Shown: one piece after another, positions 11,924 through 12,799 of the stretch
Position numbering within the stretch: the stretch's first letter is position 1
Layout: each line of letters opens with the position of its first letter
Source: Candidatus Methanophagales archaeon
GTDB taxonomy: Archaea; Halobacteriota; Syntropharchaeia; Alkanophagales; Methanospirareceae
Length of the DNA: 12,799 nucleotides
Direction of reading: 5' to 3'
Assembly (NCBI GenBank): GCA_003601795.1
Contig: PIXU01000283.1
Coordinates: 1 to 12,799, forward strand
Notes under the pieces: model-generated
What the model was told of the DNA's origin: nothing
What the model saw: the letters and a program-made list of their open reading frames with translations, nothing else
Databases searched by the model: none
Position numbers and translations under genes: made by a program

Positions 11924-12799
11924 CTATTGACTTTTCCGCGCGGGTACGGTATAATCCTCATAAGCCTTTACCAGATGCTTCGCTAATAGAACTATTGCGC
12001 AATAAAAAAGCACTAACATGACGTATCTTACATCCTTAAAGACCATATCCAGCGGCTGCGGCACGTATGTCTCCGTTACCTCTCCCATAATTCTGCATAT
12101 CTGTTCATACCATCTCAGCCCATAGTAAAAAACGGCATAAACGTTTACAGCGCATAGACCAAGTGCTGCATGCTGAATGGTTCGAGTCAAATCTATCTTG
12201 TGCCTCACTTTCACGCTCAAAGCACAGAGGTATCCAAAGATGGACCACCCCCATACGATAAGCGAAATGCCTGAGACCGTACTTTCCCAGAAGGTAACCC
12301 CGCTGTCCGTGCGTATAGCTACTCGCCATAAAATCGCCGCTGCTATTACCACCACCAATGTTCGTTCATGCGTCATCACGAAGAATATGGCTTCTTTTAT
12401 ATTCTTCGCGCGTTTCTTCGTGCTTTCTTTTATTAGCAGTCTGTACTTCTCGTGCATCCCTCGTAGATACCGCGCCGCGGCAATTGCTACGCAATAATAC
12501 GCCATAAAGATGACATATCTCAAATCCTGGTAGATGTAATCCTGCGACACGGAAATTTCTACACGCAGTAATCCCGACCATCTCATTCCATAGTAAATCG
12601 CAACATAGATGTTTATAACGAGAAGGCTAACGGCAATACTGCGATAAATCCTGCTCGTGACCGGCCAGTCCGTCGGTTTTCGGCTCATGGAGTACATATA
12701 CCCGAAAAGGAGCCAGCCAATTATGCTAAGACTTACACCCGAACACGCACTTTCACATAAGGTTACTGTTTCATCAGAGCTTACGACCGCTCGCCATAA
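11924..12799 (-). CDS. Internally duplicated polytopic membrane protein, 5' end outside the window
   Basis: The frame is open from the right edge (12799) to TAG at 11926-11924, 291 codons without a required start. A methionine at 12697 is internal, because the 34 codons before it are homologous to a later part of the same protein. Two copies of a unit are visible. Copy A (partial at its start) has LWRAVVSS, TVTLCESACSGVSLSIIGW, INIYVAIYYGMRW and QDLRYVIFMAYYC. Copy B has LWRVAIRT, VTFWESTVSGISLIVWGW, VNVYAVFYYGLRW and KDVRYVMLVLFYC. Each unit has about four membrane helices, rich in Trp, Tyr and Arg. A basic linker, STKKRAKNIKEA, separates the copies. It precedes the four-CBS gene by 8 nt. 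The family is not recognised; a transporter, channel or sensor are all possible. Confidence 0.85.
   Translation of the reverse strand, partial: LWRAVVSSDETVTLCESACSGVSLSIIGWLLFGYMYSMSRKPTDWPVTSRIYRSIAVSLLVINIYVAIYYGMRWSGLLRVEISVSQDYIYQDLRYVIFMAYYCVAIAAARYLRGMHEKYRLLIKESTKKRAKNIKEAIFFVMTHERTLVVVIAAAILWRVAIRTDSGVTFWESTVSGISLIVWGWSIFGYLCALSVKVRHKIDLTRTIQHAALGLCAVNVYAVFYYGLRWYEQICRIMGEVTETYVPQPLDMVFKDVRYVMLVLFYCAIVLLAKHLVKAYEDYTVPARKSQ

Overview
The window reads as chromosomal DNA of a euryarchaeon. Evidence: a Taw3-type wyosine enzyme (an archaeal/eukaryotic tRNA modification), A+T-rich BRE/TATA promoters, Shine-Dalgarno motifs combined with GTG and TTG starts, and an antiporter gene set of the archaeal Mbh/Mbs type. 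A methanogen or ANME-like lineage would fit, but nothing seen here fixes the taxon.

Layout. 1-164 (+): 3' end of an unrecognised gene entering from the left. 174-982 (-): a wrecked group II intron reverse transcriptase, still readable as ordered fragments of its N-terminus, the GTPQGG/ISPLLAN region, the maturase region and the C-terminal tail. It is preceded by about 200 nt of probable intron RNA that contains a heptamer-built hairpin. 1226-1480 (-): a small unknown protein. 1531-2133 (-): taw3, with a TTG start. 2134-2407: a divergent control region with an octamer-built inverted repeat and the BRE/TATA promoter of the next operon.

2408-8930 (+) is one long operon: mrpF, mrpG, mrpE, an MbhD-like gene, an MbhE-like gene, mrpB, mrpC, mrpD, a second MrpD/NuoL-like antiporter subunit, and a 135-aa two-helix protein. 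Most junctions overlap or touch. The one wide gap, between mrpC and mrpD, holds a perfect 12-bp hairpin. Together these genes encode a multisubunit cation/proton antiporter whose MrpA is split, resembling the membrane arm of the archaeal membrane-bound hydrogenase (MBH) or MBS complex, with no hydrogenase or oxidoreductase subunits in the window. Its MbhE-like subunit has an unusual extra domain.

8931-12799 is a CBS-domain region. A stand-alone two-CBS protein (+, 9202-9597) is followed by a minus-strand two-CBS protein (9678-10070). That protein is divergent from a small promoter-bearing membrane protein (10183-10428). Next comes a 470-aa protein (-, 10503-11915) with a new-looking beta-rich N-terminal domain followed by four CBS motifs. 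It lies 8 nt behind an internally duplicated membrane protein that runs out of the right edge (11924-12799, -). The CBS pairs in the two minus-strand proteins are clear duplicates of one another, still similar at DNA level.

A recurrent theme is short repeats of strict 7-nt (once 8-nt) period, mostly arranged as hairpins, in five separate noncoding spots. They are unlike each other in sequence except for one pair.
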